From: Spirochaetaceae bacterium
GTDB taxonomy: Bacteria > Spirochaetota > Spirochaetia > SZUA-6 > Bin103
Reading direction: 5' to 3'
Length of the DNA: 64,000 nucleotides
Assembly (NCBI GenBank): GCA_028821475.1
Contig: JAPPGB010000071.1
Span: forward strand, 42,564-106,563
Shown: in pieces, positions 24,101 to 32,517 of the stretch
Layout: each line of letters opens with the position of its first letter
Numbering within the stretch: the stretch's first letter is position 1
Translations under genes and position numbers: made by a program
Notes under the pieces: model-generated
Told to the model about the DNA's origin: nothing
The model's database searches: none
What the model saw: the letters and a program-made list of their open reading frames with translations, nothing else

Positions 24101-26014
24101 TCAGTAGTGGAACCGCTGCAGCTCGGCGCGGTCGCGCTCGTACTCGGAGCGCAGCGTCTGCGTCACCTCGCTACGGCTCACCTCGGCAGGGGCCACGTCC
24201 CACCAGGTATCGGCACCCGGCACGTAGCGGTGCTTCTCCACCTCGCATACGATCACGCAGGAACGGGTCTCGGCACGCGCCTCGCGCAGCGCGCCGCGCA
24301 CCTCCTCCGGCGTGGCCGCGTTCCAGGCGCACGCCCCCATGCCGCGGGCGATGGCGGCGATGTCCACCGGCAGGTAGTCGCCCTCCAGGCGCGGCCCGCC
24401 ATCCGCCGGCGCACCGCCGTTCTCCCCGCCGCCGCGGGCGCGGAACTCGTTGCCGAAGGCGTGGCCGGTGCGCCACATCTGCAGCCGCCGGATCACCTGG
24501 AAGCCGTGGTTGTCGATCACCACCACCGTCACCTTGAGTTGCTCCTGCAACGCCGTGATCAGCTCCATCGGGTTGAGCAGGAAGGTGCCGTCGCCGATGT
24601 ACACGAATACCTCGCCCGGACTGCCGGGACCGCCGGCCGCCATGCGCACGCCGAGGCCGGCGGGCAGCTCGTAGCCCATGCACGAGAAGCCGAACTCGAT
24701 GTGGCACCGGCTGCCGTTGCTGCCGTCCCACAGCTTGAGGATGTTTCCGGGCGGGGCCCCGGCGGCTGCCACGACCACGTCGTCGCCCTGGGACTCCTCG
24801 TTGAGCACCTCGATCACCTGCCCCTCGCTCATCACCTCGCCGGGATGGTCACCGTATGCGTCGGTGCGCACGATCTTGTCCCAGTCCCGCTGCGCCTCGG
24901 CTACCCGTTCGCGGTAGCCGGAGAACGCCACCCCGGCGCCCTGCCCGGCGGCCAGCAGCGCCTCCAGGGCCAAGCGGGCGTCCGCCACCACCGGCAGCGC
25001 GCCCTGCTTGACCGCGTCGGCCGCGCACACGTTGACCGCGATGAAGCGTACCTCGGGGTCGTGGAACAGGCTCTGCGACGCGGTGGCGAAGTCGCTCATG
25101 CGGGTGCCTACCGCGAGCACCAGGTCCGCCTCCTCGGCGATGCGCGCCGCCGCGCTGGTGCCCTCCACGCCGTGGCCACCGAGCGACCACTCCGGCGCGC
25201 CGCGCAGCGCCCCCTTGCCGGCGTGCGTCTCGCTCACCGGGATGCCGAACCCGGCGGCCACCGCGCGTAGCACGTCCCACGCCGCCGAGTAGTGCACGCC
25301 GCCGCCGGCGATGATCACCGGCCGCCGCGCCGCGCGCAGCATGGCGACCACCTCCTCGATGCGCTCCGCGGCCGGCGGCCGCCGCTCGATCCGCCAGGTG
25401 CGCTCAGCGAAAAAGTGGCTCGGGTAGTCCCAGGCGTGCGCCTGCACGTCCTGCGGCAGCGACAGCGTCACCGCGCCGGTCTCCGCCGGGTCGGTCAGCA
25501 CCCGCATCGCCTGCGGCAGCGCGGTGAGGAGCTGCTCCGGGCGGGTGATGCGGTCGAAGAACCGGCTCACCGGGCGCAAGCAGTCGTTCACGCTCACGTC
25601 GGCCGCGGACGGGTGCTCCAGTTGCTGCAGCACCGGACCCTGGTGCCGGGTGGCGTAGTAGTCGGAGGCGAGCAACAGCACCGGCATGCGGTTGATGGTG
25701 GCGGTGGCCGCGCCGGTTACCATGTTGGTGGCGCCGGGCCCGATCGAGCTGGTGCAGGCCAGCGTCTGGGTGCGCAGCGTGGCGCGCGCGAACCCGGCCG
25801 CCGTGTGTACCATCGACTGCTCGTTGCGGGTCTGGTGGTACGGCAGGTCTGCCCCGCCCTGCTCCAGCGCCTGTCCCAGCCCACACACGTTGCCGTGCCC
25901 GAAAATGCCGAAGATGGCCGGAATCAGCCGCCGCCGCTCACCGTCGAACTCGCTGTACTGAGCCGCCAGGTACTTTACAAGAGCCTGCCCCATGGTCAGG
26001 CGTTCGGTCCCCAT
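24101..26014 (-). CDS. iolD: Thiamine-diphosphate-dependent trihydroxycyclohexane-dione hydrolase (IolD-like)
   Basis: This is a 637-residue ThDP enzyme of the acetolactate-synthase superfamily. FGIFGHGNVCGLGQALEQ and the Glu of HQTRNEQSMVHTAAGFARAT form the N-terminal PYR domain, and the ThDP motif GDGTFLLNPMELITALQEQ is in the PP domain. The wording MVTGAATATINRMPVLLLASDYYATRH is IolD-specific as far as I know; IolD opens the ring in myo-inositol breakdown. No other iol genes (iolB, C, E, G) are in the window, although a Gfo/Idh/MocA gene lies on the other strand. It starts the iolD - transaldolase - sulfatase operon. Confidence 0.85.
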   Translation of the reverse strand: MGTERLTMGQALVKYLAAQYSEFDGERRRLIPAIFGIFGHGNVCGLGQALEQGGADLPYHQTRNEQSMVHTAAGFARATLRTQTLACTSSIGPGATNMVTGAATATINRMPVLLLASDYYATRHQGPVLQQLEHPSAADVSVNDCLRPVSRFFDRITRPEQLLTALPQAMRVLTDPAETGAVTLSLPQDVQAHAWDYPSHFFAERTWRIERRPPAAERIEEVVAMLRAARRPVIIAGGGVHYSAAWDVLRAVAAGFGIPVSETHAGKGALRGAPEWSLGGHGVEGTSAAARIAEEADLVLAVGTRMSDFATASQSLFHDPEVRFIAVNVCAADAVKQGALPVVADARLALEALLAAGQGAGVAFSGYRERVAEAQRDWDKIVRTDAYGDHPGEVMSEGQVIEVLNEESQGDDVVVAAAGAPPGNILKLWDGSNGSRCHIEFGFSCMGYELPAGLGVRMAAGGPGSPGEVFVYIGDGTFLLNPMELITALQEQLKVTVVVIDNHGFQVIRRLQMWRTGHAFGNEFRARGGGENGGAPADGGPRLEGDYLPVDIAAIARGMGACAWNAATPEEVRGALREARAETRSCVIVCEVEKHRYVPGADTWWDVAPAEVSRSEVTQTLRSEYERDRAELQRFHY

Positions 26015-26150
26015 GCCGCTACCTTACGGCCCCGCTCGGCGCAGCGTCAAACAGACTCCTTCGCTACGCCTGCCCGCTCAACCGGCGCTGAGCAGATGGT
26101 CAGGATCCTCAGATCGACGGACAGCATGGGTATTCCCGCGTGGACGACAT

Positions 26151-26933
26151 CTACCGACCTCGCACTGCCGGCTTCTTCACCTGGTACTTCCAGGGCACGG
26201 GGTCGGCGCGGCGGTGGGCGAAGGCGGTACTCGTCGCGGGGGCGTTGTGGTAGTGCTGGGCGATCGCCATGCGGCGTTCGACGCCGCGGTTGGCGAAGGC
26301 GCCGTGCACCATGTTCTTGTGATGGAAGCTGACGTCGCCGGGCTCGAGCTCCAGGGGGACCAGCTGCTCCTCCGGAACTCCGCCCGTGATGGTCTTGAAC
26401 ATGCTGACGCCGTGCGTCCAGTCGTGGTCGTGGATGCGGTGGCGGTGACTGCCGGGCAGCAGCCACATGGTGCCGCCGCGGGCGGTGGTACGGCGAAGCG
26501 GCATCCACGCGGTCACCGCGGTGAAGCCGCCGCGCTGCAGTTGCCAGTAGTGGTCATCCTGATGCCAGGGGGTGGCATTGGCGGCACCGGCCCCCTTGAT
26601 CAGCGCCTGCTGCTGGAACACGGTAGCGTGCTCCGACCCCATCAGCACAGTGGCGGCCCGCTGCACCGCCCGGTTGCCGGCCAGCGCGGCCAGCACCGGG
26701 TCGTTGATCGGGAACCTGGTCGCCATGACCTGGAGAATGAAGCGGCCGGGATCGTCCGGCGTCTCCCAGGACGCCGGGCCGCACACGAAACCGTCGCTCG
26801 GATAGCGCCCGGCGAGCATGCCGTCGAGGCGTTCCACGAGCCGCTCCACGTCGGCGCGCGGCAGCAGTCGCCGCACCGTCACGTGGCCGTGCTCGCGGTA
26901 GTGCGCGATGTCCGCGCCGGTCACCGACCCCAC
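26151..26933 (-). CDS. Phytanoyl-CoA dioxygenase family protein downstream of tRNA-Val
   Basis: This is a 260-residue Fe(II)/2-oxoglutarate oxygenase of the PhyH family. The N-terminus is DIAHYREHGHVTVRRLLPRA. The metal motif is complete: HQDDHYW (His-x-Asp) and the distal His in NMVHGAFANRG, followed by Arg for 2-oxoglutarate (ERRMAIAQHYH). The GTG start has AAGGAGG six bases ahead. That site lies inside the 17-base gap to the tRNA-Val 3' end on the same strand, so the mRNA probably starts as a tRNA-mRNA transcript. The substrate is unknown; iolD follows after 137 bases on the same strand. Confidence 0.88.
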   Translation of the reverse strand: MGSVTGADIAHYREHGHVTVRRLLPRADVERLVERLDGMLAGRYPSDGFVCGPASWETPDDPGRFILQVMATRFPINDPVLAALAGNRAVQRAATVLMGSEHATVFQQQALIKGAGAANATPWHQDDHYWQLQRGGFTAVTAWMPLRRTTARGGTMWLLPGSHRHRIHDHDWTHGVSMFKTITGGVPEEQLVPLELEPGDVSFHHKNMVHGAFANRGVERRMAIAQHYHNAPATSTAFAHRRADPVPWKYQVKKPAVRGR

Positions 26934-26950
26934 GGTGGGCCTCCTTGCAT

Positions 26951-27022
26951 GGGCGATGACGGGCTCGAACCGCCGACCGCCTGGGTGTAAACCAGGTGCT
27001 CTACCATCTGAGCTAACCGCCC
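26951..27022 (-). tRNA. tRNA-Val (anticodon UAC)
   Basis: The minus strand folds as a 72-base cloverleaf: acceptor GGGCGGT with ATCGCCC, D-arm AGCTCAGATGGTAGAGC, anticodon stem CCTGG/CCAGG around loop TTTACAC (anticodon TAC), and T-arm with GGTTCGAGCC. The 3' CCA is not encoded. An 8-bp GC-rich hairpin (27023-27044) lies directly on its 5' side. Confidence 0.95.
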
Positions 27023-27211
27023 GCGGGCGCTTCGTCGCGCCCGCAGCAAGCTATCCATCCGGCGCGCGTCCTGTCAAACCGCTGGCGTCGGGTGGGAATG
27101 TCGAAAGAGTAGGGAGTCAACGGCGCCGACACAGTACGAGGCGAGCTCATCCCCTACTCACGGACGGAGGAACCGTCCGAGCCCCCAAGCCGAGCTTGCC
27201 GTTCAGCCACG

Positions 27212-27607
27212 CTACACGAGCCGGAAGCCTCGCTCCTCGAAGTGCGGGTCGAAGGCGAATGCCGACGCGATGCCGTGTTGCCGCATCACGGCGAAGCTGG
27301 CGCAGTCGACCAGGCTCAACCGACGCCGGTTGGCGTCGAGGAAGGTGGCAGCCGCCTGGGCATGGAGCGCCTCATCGATCGGCACGACGGTGACGACCGG
27401 CAGGAGATCGTCGAACATCGCGCGCACGGCGTCCATTCCAAGCCTCGCCTGGACCAGAGCGGCGCTCTCCACGCACACGTAGTTCGACGTAGTGAGTGGC
27501 GTCTTGGCGGTGATCAGCTCGCGCCAACCGTCAAGCGCCCGAGCGTGTGCGTCGTCGTCCGCGTCGAGCGCCGCGTACAGCGCGGAAGTGTCCACGAACA
27601 CGCTCAT
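27212..27607 (-). CDS. vapC: PIN-domain ribonuclease toxin (VapC)
   Basis: This is a 131-residue PIN-domain protein. The acidic site is complete: Asp6 (VFVDTSALYA), Glu47 (YVCVESAALV), Asp101 (LSLVDCASFAVM) and Asp120 (FAFDPHF). VapC toxins cut tRNA or rRNA when free of their antitoxin. The start codon overlaps the antitoxin stop by four bases, the usual VapBC arrangement. It lies close to a tRNA gene but in its own transcription unit with a clear operator upstream. No sign of damage. Confidence 0.9.
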   Translation of the reverse strand: MSVFVDTSALYAALDADDDAHARALDGWRELITAKTPLTTSNYVCVESAALVQARLGMDAVRAMFDDLLPVVTVVPIDEALHAQAAATFLDANRRRLSLVDCASFAVMRQHGIASAFAFDPHFEERGFRLV

Positions 27608-27870
27608 CGCTCATGCTCACCAAGCCGTGCGTACGATTCAGCCAGGTAGCGGTCGTGCTCTCGGGAGACATCGGACCTTCCGGAGCGGAATCGTCCCAAT
27701 GCCGCGAGCGCACGACGCTCCCTTTCCGACTGTGACTCCTGCTCCGCTGCGTCCAGGATGCTGTCCACCCCGCTCCGCACCAACTCGGCCACAGACACAT
27801 CGCGGTCTGCCGCCAGCCGTTTCAATCGTCTCATCTGCTGTTCGGTCACCTGTACTTGCGTCCTGATCAT
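27604..27870 (-). CDS. vapB: Ribbon-helix-helix antitoxin (VapB-like)
   Basis: This is an 88-residue protein. The N-terminal RTQVQVTEQQMRRLKRLAAD then RDVSVAELVRSGVDSIL fits a ribbon-helix-helix DNA-binding domain. The charged C-terminal half (SERERRALAALGRFRSGRSD) would wrap the PIN toxin. It binds DNA to repress its own operon; matching inverted repeats lie directly in front of its start codon. It precedes vapC with an ATGA overlap. Confidence 0.85.
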   Translation of the reverse strand: MIRTQVQVTEQQMRRLKRLAADRDVSVAELVRSGVDSILDAAEQESQSERERRALAALGRFRSGRSDVSREHDRYLAESYARLGEHER

Positions 27871-27875
27871 TGCTT

Positions 27876-27910
27876 ACATGTTGGCATGTTATTGACTCTA
27901 TGACAACATG
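27876..27910 (-). promoter_or_regulatory. Operator/promoter of vapBC
   Basis: Three ACATG-type half sites form nested palindromes: ACATG 27876-27880 with CATGT 27885-27889, and CATGTT 27885-27890 with AACATG 27905-27910. They begin five bases upstream of the vapB start in an AT-rich patch. A TTGTCA on the minus strand fits a -35 box inside the array, so antitoxin binding would block the polymerase. Confidence 0.65.
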
Positions 27911-28006
27911 GCACGCTCACCCGCCAATACGACACACCTTGTCGCATATTTCGCCGCGTCCGTTGAACCCCTCGGCCGCCGTTGCCGAGCATAAGGGTAG
28001 AGGTCC

Positions 28007-29173
28007 ATGGAGTCCCTTCTCGCGCGGCTGTTCGACACGCCGCTCAGCTTCGAGGCGTTCGATCACGTCATCACCCCGCTTGCGCTGCTGGTGCGGCTGA
28101 TCCTGCCGCTCGGCGTCGCCTTCCTGCTGTACCGGCTGCTGCTGACCCTGCTGCGGCGCAAGATCGGGCACCTGCGCGCCCAGTTCGACACCGCCCAGCG
28201 CCTGTACCGCTACGTGCGCACCGTCCTGCGCATCCTGCTGATGTCACTCGCCCTGCTGCTGGTCTACGGCCTGTTCGGCACCGACGCCAGCCGCGGCGCG
28301 GTCGTCCTGTGGAACATCCTGTCGACGCCGATCATCGAGACCGCCGGCAGCTCGATCTCGCTGGTCACGGTGATCTTCGCCATCCCGATCGGCTACGTGG
28401 CGGTGTGGACCGCGCGCACCGGCTCCGGGTTCCTGAAGACGCGCGCCCTGTCCCGCCTGCCGCTCACCGACGCCACCCGTTTTTCGATCGGCGGCATCAC
28501 CCACTACCTGATCCTGAGCGTCACCCTGGTGATCGGGCTCTCCTTCCTGGGCGTCAACCTGTCCACCTTCTCGGTGCTGATCGGCACCCTCGGCATCGGC
28601 ATCGGCTTCGGCCTGCAGAACGTGGTCGCGAGCTTCGTGTCGGGCCTGGTGATCATCTTCGAACGCCCCATCAAGGAGGGCGACCGGGTCGTGGTGGAGG
28701 GCACCGAGGGCGACGTGGCGCACATCCGCCTGCGTTCCACCATCATCACCACCCTGACCGACGAGACCATCATCGTGCCCAACCACCAACTCGTGGGCAA
28801 CAAGATCTACAACAATTCGCACGAGGTGCGGCGCATCACGGTGATCAACCAGGTGAGCGTGGCGTACGGCACCGATCTCGACTACGCGGCCGAGGTGCTC
28901 AAGGGAGTGGCGCTGGCCAGCCCGTACGCCCGCGCGTCCGCGGAACCGGACGTACGGGTGCGCGAATTCGCGGACTCCGGCATCCTGATGGAGCTGTGGA
29001 CCGGCATCGAGGATGCCGGCACCAAGTGGCCGGCACACTCCTGGGCCAACTTCGAGATCGCCCGCGCGTTCCGCCGCGCCGGCATCACCATCCCGTTTCC
29101 GCAACGCGACCTGCACGTCAAGGAGTTGCCCGCAGGAGTGCATCGCGAGCCCGCCGCCTCGCCGGAAGGCTGA
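28007..29173 (+). CDS. Small-conductance mechanosensitive channel (MscS family)
   Basis: This is a 388-residue inner-membrane channel that releases solutes on hypo-osmotic shock. After three or four N-terminal membrane helices comes the pore helix LIGTLGIGIGFGLQNVVASF, with the Gly/Ala packing typical of MscS TM3. The beta domain signature FERPIKEGDRVVVEGTEGDV and VPNHQLVGNKIYNNS follow, and then the C-terminal alpha/beta cage. GGTAGAGG precedes the ATG. The last 25 codons belong to an 80-bp unit that is repeated twice more after the stop, so the C-terminus may have been altered by that duplication. Confidence 0.92.
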   Translation: MESLLARLFDTPLSFEAFDHVITPLALLVRLILPLGVAFLLYRLLLTLLRRKIGHLRAQFDTAQRLYRYVRTVLRILLMSLALLLVYGLFGTDASRGAVVLWNILSTPIIETAGSSISLVTVIFAIPIGYVAVWTARTGSGFLKTRALSRLPLTDATRFSIGGITHYLILSVTLVIGLSFLGVNLSTFSVLIGTLGIGIGFGLQNVVASFVSGLVIIFERPIKEGDRVVVEGTEGDVAHIRLRSTIITTLTDETIIVPNHQLVGNKIYNNSHEVRRITVINQVSVAYGTDLDYAAEVLKGVALASPYARASAEPDVRVREFADSGILMELWTGIEDAGTKWPAHSWANFEIARAFRRAGITIPFPQRDLHVKELPAGVHREPAASPEG

Positions 29174-29315
29174 TCGCCTCAGCATCGAGATCTGCACATC
29201 AAGCATTGCCCGAAGGCGCTGCGCGCGCTTCCAGTCTCGTCGCCGGGAAGCTGATCGCTTCGGCATCGCGACCGGCCCGTCAAGTGCTGCCCCAAGGCGT
29301 GGCTCCGAAGCCGTC
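29100..29315 (+). repeat. Imperfect tandem triplication (about 80-bp unit) of the 3' end of the MscS gene
   Basis: Unit 1 is 29100-29179, unit 2 is 29180-29260 and a partial unit 3 starts at 29261. Each begins with a CAxCGMGA(C/T)C-like block, then (A/G)TCAAG, TTGCCCG or CTGCCCC, and units 1 and 2 end in GAAGGCTGATCGCCT / GAAGCTGATCGCTT. Only unit 1 is coding; its TGA stop lies inside the repeated text. Confidence 0.7.
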
Positions 29316-29357
29316 CCATCCCGCGCCGAATAAGCAGGAATAAGCAGGCCGCCGGCA

Positions 29358-29386
29358 TTGTGCCAACCGCCGCCTATCCGTATATT
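29358..29386 (+). promoter_or_regulatory. Sigma-70 promoter of amt
   Basis: TTGTGC at 29358-29363 and TATATT at 29381-29386 are 17 bases apart. The -10 box ends nine bases before the ATG at 29396, leaving room for a 5' leader of only about three bases. Confidence 0.65.
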
Positions 29387-29395
29387 TGCGGAATA

Positions 29396-30766
29396 ATGGA
29401 TAGGTTGCAGGTTTGCCGCAAGGCTCGTTTCAGTGCCCGCGTGGGCGTCGCCGGGATCGTGTTCGGAGTGCTGGCCGGCACGCCGGTATACGCGCAGGAT
29501 GCGTCGGTGGCGACGCAGATCGCCGACATCATCGTGGGAATAGACACGGTGTGGGTGCTGATGGCCGCCTTTCTCGTGTTCCTGATGCAGGCCGGGTTCG
29601 GCATGCTGGAGGCCGGACTGATCCGCGCCAAGAACACCGCCAACATCCTGATGAAGAACCTGATGGACTTCTGCATGGCGTCGCTCGGCTTCTTCATCTT
29701 CGGCTACGCGATCATGTTCGGCTCCGGCAACCCGCTGTTCGGCACCACCGGCTGGTTCCTGATCGGCGCCGAGTCCGCCGCCGGCGTGCCGCTGTACGCG
29801 TTCTGGCTGTTCCAGGCCGTGTTCGTCGGTGCCGCCGCCACCATCGTGGCCGGCGGCATGGCCGAGCGCATGAAGTTCCCGGCCTACGTGATCTACTCGT
29901 TCCTGATTTCGGCGTTCGTCTACCCGATCGTCGGTCACTGGATCTGGGGCGGCGGCTGGCTGGCCAGCCTCGGTTTCGCCGACTTCGCCGGCTCCACGGT
30001 GGTGCACGCGGTGGGCGGCTGGGCGGCCTTCATCGGCACCCGCGCGCTCGGGCCGCGCATCGGCAAGTTCGGCCCCGACGGCAAGCCCAACGTGATCAGC
30101 GCCCACTCGCTGCCGCTGGCGTCGCTGGGCATGTTCCTGCTGTGGTTCGGCTGGTTCGGCTTCAACCCCGGCTCCACCCTCGGCGTCGGCGACGGCTCGC
30201 TGATCGCGCGGGTGGCGATCAACACCAACCTGGCCGCCGCCTCCGGCGCCATTGCCGCTACCGCGACCGTATGGATCGTGGTCGGCAAGCCCGACCTCAC
30301 CATGGGCATGAACGGCGCGCTCGCCGGACTGGTGGCGATCACCGCTCCGTGTGCCTTCGTGGAGCCGGGCCACGCCATCATCATCGGCCTGATCGGCGGC
30401 GTCATCGTGGTGTTCGGGGTGCTGTTCCTGGACCGGCGCCGCGTCGACGACCCGGTCGGGGCGATCGCCGTGCACGGCATGAACGGCATCTGGGGCACCG
30501 TCGCCGTGGGCATCTGGGGGCAGGCCGCACTCGGCGTGGCCAACGACGGCCTCTGGTTCGGCGGCGGCTTCACCCAGGTCGGCATCCAGCTCCTCGGCAC
30601 GGTGACCGTAAGCGTGTTCATCGTCGTGGTGATGGGACTGATCTTCAAGCTGATCGACGCCGTGGTCGGGTTGCGGGTACCGCGCAACGAAGAACTCAAG
30701 GGCCTCGACGTGGCCGAGCACGGCACCGAGGCGTACGGCGGATTCCAGGTGTTCACGACCGAGTGA
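29396..30766 (+). CDS. amt: Ammonium transporter (Amt family)
   Basis: This is a 456-residue channel for ammonium with a probable signal sequence ending at Val-Tyr-Ala-Gln, then 11 membrane segments. Family marks include FLMQAGFGMLEAGLIRAKNT, GHWIWGGGWLASLGFADFAG then STVVHAVGG (first pore His), and the second pore His in AIAVHGMNGIWG. The start at 29396 was chosen because the promoter lies directly ahead and the leader peptide is complete from there. No glnK/glnB gene is adjacent, although that linkage is frequent elsewhere. A hairpin between convergent genes follows. Confidence 0.93.
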   Translation: MDRLQVCRKARFSARVGVAGIVFGVLAGTPVYAQDASVATQIADIIVGIDTVWVLMAAFLVFLMQAGFGMLEAGLIRAKNTANILMKNLMDFCMASLGFFIFGYAIMFGSGNPLFGTTGWFLIGAESAAGVPLYAFWLFQAVFVGAAATIVAGGMAERMKFPAYVIYSFLISAFVYPIVGHWIWGGGWLASLGFADFAGSTVVHAVGGWAAFIGTRALGPRIGKFGPDGKPNVISAHSLPLASLGMFLLWFGWFGFNPGSTLGVGDGSLIARVAINTNLAAASGAIAATATVWIVVGKPDLTMGMNGALAGLVAITAPCAFVEPGHAIIIGLIGGVIVVFGVLFLDRRRVDDPVGAIAVHGMNGIWGTVAVGIWGQAALGVANDGLWFGGGFTQVGIQLLGTVTVSVFIVVVMGLIFKLIDAVVGLRVPRNEELKGLDVAEHGTEAYGGFQVFTTE

Positions 30767-30855
30767 CCTCGGCCCTCGAGCAGAACTTGGTTTTCGGGTA
30801 GAACCCCGGTTTCGAGGAACCGCGGGACCGGGTAGCGCTCGGTTTCGCGTGACCG

Positions 30856-30884
30856 CGGAGTCTGTCGCCACTCGGCAGACTCCG
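30856..30884. terminator. Bidirectional hairpin between amt and phoU
   Basis: CGGAGTCTG (30856-30864) pairs perfectly with CAGACTCCG (30876-30884) around an 11-base loop, between convergent stop codons. There is no T-run on either side, so intrinsic termination is plausible but not certain. Confidence 0.5.
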
Positions 30885-30911
30885 GGCTGCCGGCCACGGC
30901 TCCGGGTCGGC

Positions 30912-31592
30912 TCAGTCGCGGTTCAGATCGACGTGCTTGCCGGTGGTGACCAGGATCACCGACTCGCAGATATTGGTCGAGTGGTCGCCGACCCGTTCCA
31001 GTTGCTTGGCCACGAACAGCAGCGACGACGCCTGCGCAACGTTGCGGGTGTTCTCCATCATGTACGACAGCAAGTCGCGGAAAATGTTCGCGTACACCTC
31101 GTCGACCTTGCGGTCGCGCGCGCTCACCTGCTCGGCCATCGCCGCGTCCCGCGACACGAATGCCTGCAGGGAGTCGCCTACCATGGCGCACACGTCTTCC
31201 GCCATTTGCATGATGGCGCCCACGCCGCGCGAAAACTGCTCCGGGGCCAGACGCTGCGCCACGCTCGCCACGTGCACGGCCAGGTCGCCGATGCGTTCGA
31301 GTTGCCCGATGACGTTGAGGGTGCCGACGATCTGCCGCAGGTCGGTGGCCACCGGCTGCTCGGTCGCCAGCAAGCGCAGGCAGGAGTCGTCGATCTCGTG
31401 ATGCATCCGGTTGACGTCCGCCTCCTCCCGCAACACCACCACGGCGGCGTTCACGTCATGCCGGCCGAGCGCGTTCACGGAGCCGCGGATGGAGCGTTCC
31501 ACCTGCTGCCCCATTACCAGCAGCGCCCCCCTGAGCTGCTCCATGGAGAGATCGAACTGGCCGCGCAACGGGGAAGACTCGCCGTTAACCAC
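30912..31592 (-). CDS. phoU: Phosphate transport regulator PhoU
   Basis: This is a 226-residue all-helical protein with two PhoU repeats. Each carries the metal-binding signature: EADVNRMHHEIDDSCLRLLA then LNVIGQLERIGDLAVHVA in repeat 1, and RDRKVDEVYANIFRDLL then AKQLERVGDHSTNICE in repeat 2. PhoU damps phosphate uptake and links PstB to phosphate signalling. It is the last gene of pstC-pstA-pstB-phoU, seven bases after pstB. No phoR/phoB pair is in the window. Confidence 0.95.
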   Translation of the reverse strand: MVNGESSPLRGQFDLSMEQLRGALLVMGQQVERSIRGSVNALGRHDVNAAVVVLREEADVNRMHHEIDDSCLRLLATEQPVATDLRQIVGTLNVIGQLERIGDLAVHVASVAQRLAPEQFSRGVGAIMQMAEDVCAMVGDSLQAFVSRDAAMAEQVSARDRKVDEVYANIFRDLLSYMMENTRNVAQASSLLFVAKQLERVGDHSTNICESVILVTTGKHVDLNRD

Positions 31593-31598
31593 TCATCG

Positions 31599-32414
31599 TC
31601 AACCGAAGCGCCCTGAAATGTAGTCCTCGGTGCGCTTCTCGTCAGGATTGGTGAAGATCCTGCCGGTGGGCCCGTACTCGACCAGGTACCCGGAACGGTC
31701 CTCGTCCATCATGAAGAATGCAGTATAGTCGGAAACTCGCGCCGCCTGCTGCATGTTGTGGGTGACGATGATGATCGTATAGTGCGCCGCCAATTCCCGC
31801 ATCAGATCCTCGATGCGCAGGGTGGCAATCGGATCCAACGCCGAGCACGGCTCGTCCATCAGGATGATCTCGGGATGGACCGCAATCGCCCGCGCGATGC
31901 ACAGGCGCTGCTGCTGGCCGCCGGACAGGCCGAGACCGCTGTCGGCCAGCTTGTCCTTCACCTCGTCCCACAGTGCCGCCTGGCGCAGGGATTTCTCCAC
32001 CAGCTCATCGACGCTACCGGTAAAGCCGTTGATGCGTGCGCCCCAGGCGATGTTGTCGTAGATCGACTTCGGGAACGGGTTGGGCTTCTGGAACACCATG
32101 CCGATGCGGCGCCGCACCTCCACCGGGTCGACGTCCGCGTCGTAGATGTTGCGGCCCTGGAAGGTCACCACGCCCTCGGTGCGCGCGGTGGGCACCAGCT
32201 CGTTCATACGGTTCATCGAACGCAGCACGGTCGACTTGCCGCAGCCGGACGGCCCGATCAGCGCCGTGATGCGCCGCGTTCCGAAGTTCATCGACATGTC
32301 GCGCACCGCCTGGAATGCACCATAGTAGACGTTCAGTCCGGTTACCGAAAGGGCGCTGGAATCGGCGGACGGCGCCGGCAGATCCGCCGCGTGGGTGTTC
32401 ATTTGCGTCGCCAT
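31599..32414 (-). CDS. pstB: Phosphate importer ATPase PstB
   Basis: This is a 271-residue ABC ATPase. Walker A GPSGCGKS is at 54-61, the Q-loop [20 protein letters not shown] is the Pst-specific version, the signature [17 protein letters not shown] precedes Walker [14 protein letters not shown], and the switch His is in [16 protein letters not shown]. It powers phosphate import through PstCA. The first 20 residues ([20 protein letters not shown]) precede the family core, and this segment is duplicated upstream as a separate 26-codon mini-gene. AAGGAG is seven bases before the ATG. Confidence 0.95.
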   Translation of the reverse strand: MATQMNTHAADLPAPSADSSALSVTGLNVYYGAFQAVRDMSMNFGTRRITALIGPSGCGKSTVLRSMNRMNELVPTARTEGVVTFQGRNIYDADVDPVEVRRRIGMVFQKPNPFPKSIYDNIAWGARINGFTGSVDELVEKSLRQAALWDEVKDKLADSGLGLSGGQQQRLCIARAIAVHPEIILMDEPCSALDPIATLRIEDLMRELAAHYTIIIVTHNMQQAARVSDYTAFFMMDEDRSGYLVEYGPTGRIFTNPDEKRTEDYISGRFG

Positions 32415-32517
32415 GGTTTACTCCTTGCCCGCGTGCGCACCCCCGGCGGCAACCGCTGCCGGTAGATCCGCTGCGTGCGTGTTCATCTGAGTCGCCACGG
32501 TGCTTGCTCACTCCTTG
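32374..32517 (-). repeat. Direct duplication of the pstB translation start region
   Basis: Copy A (32374-32427) covers the ribosome binding site, start codon and first 14 codons of pstB. Copy B (32458-32517), just upstream on the minus strand, is about 85 percent alike by eye and keeps an AAGGAG site and a start codon (GTG). The spacing between copies is about 85 bases. Confidence 0.7.
32418..32498 (-). CDS. 26-residue leader peptide duplicating the PstB N-terminus
   Basis: A GTG at 32498 starts [20 protein letters not shown] and ends at TAA 32418. The first 14 residues repeat the PstB start ([15 protein letters not shown]). Its stop overlaps the Shine-Dalgarno of pstB (AAGGAGTAA), so ribosomes finishing this mini-gene would be placed to reinitiate at pstB. 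Its own AAGGAG lies ahead, overlapping the stop of an even shorter frame (32508-32540) that begins inside the pstA stop. Expression is unproven. Confidence 0.45.
   Translation of the reverse strand: MATQMNTHAADLPAAVAAGGAHAGKE

Noticed and set aside
27023..27044. 8-bp hairpin beside the tRNA as a terminator
   Set aside because: It lies on the 5' side of the minus-strand tRNA and has no T-run in either direction; no gene ends there on the plus strand.
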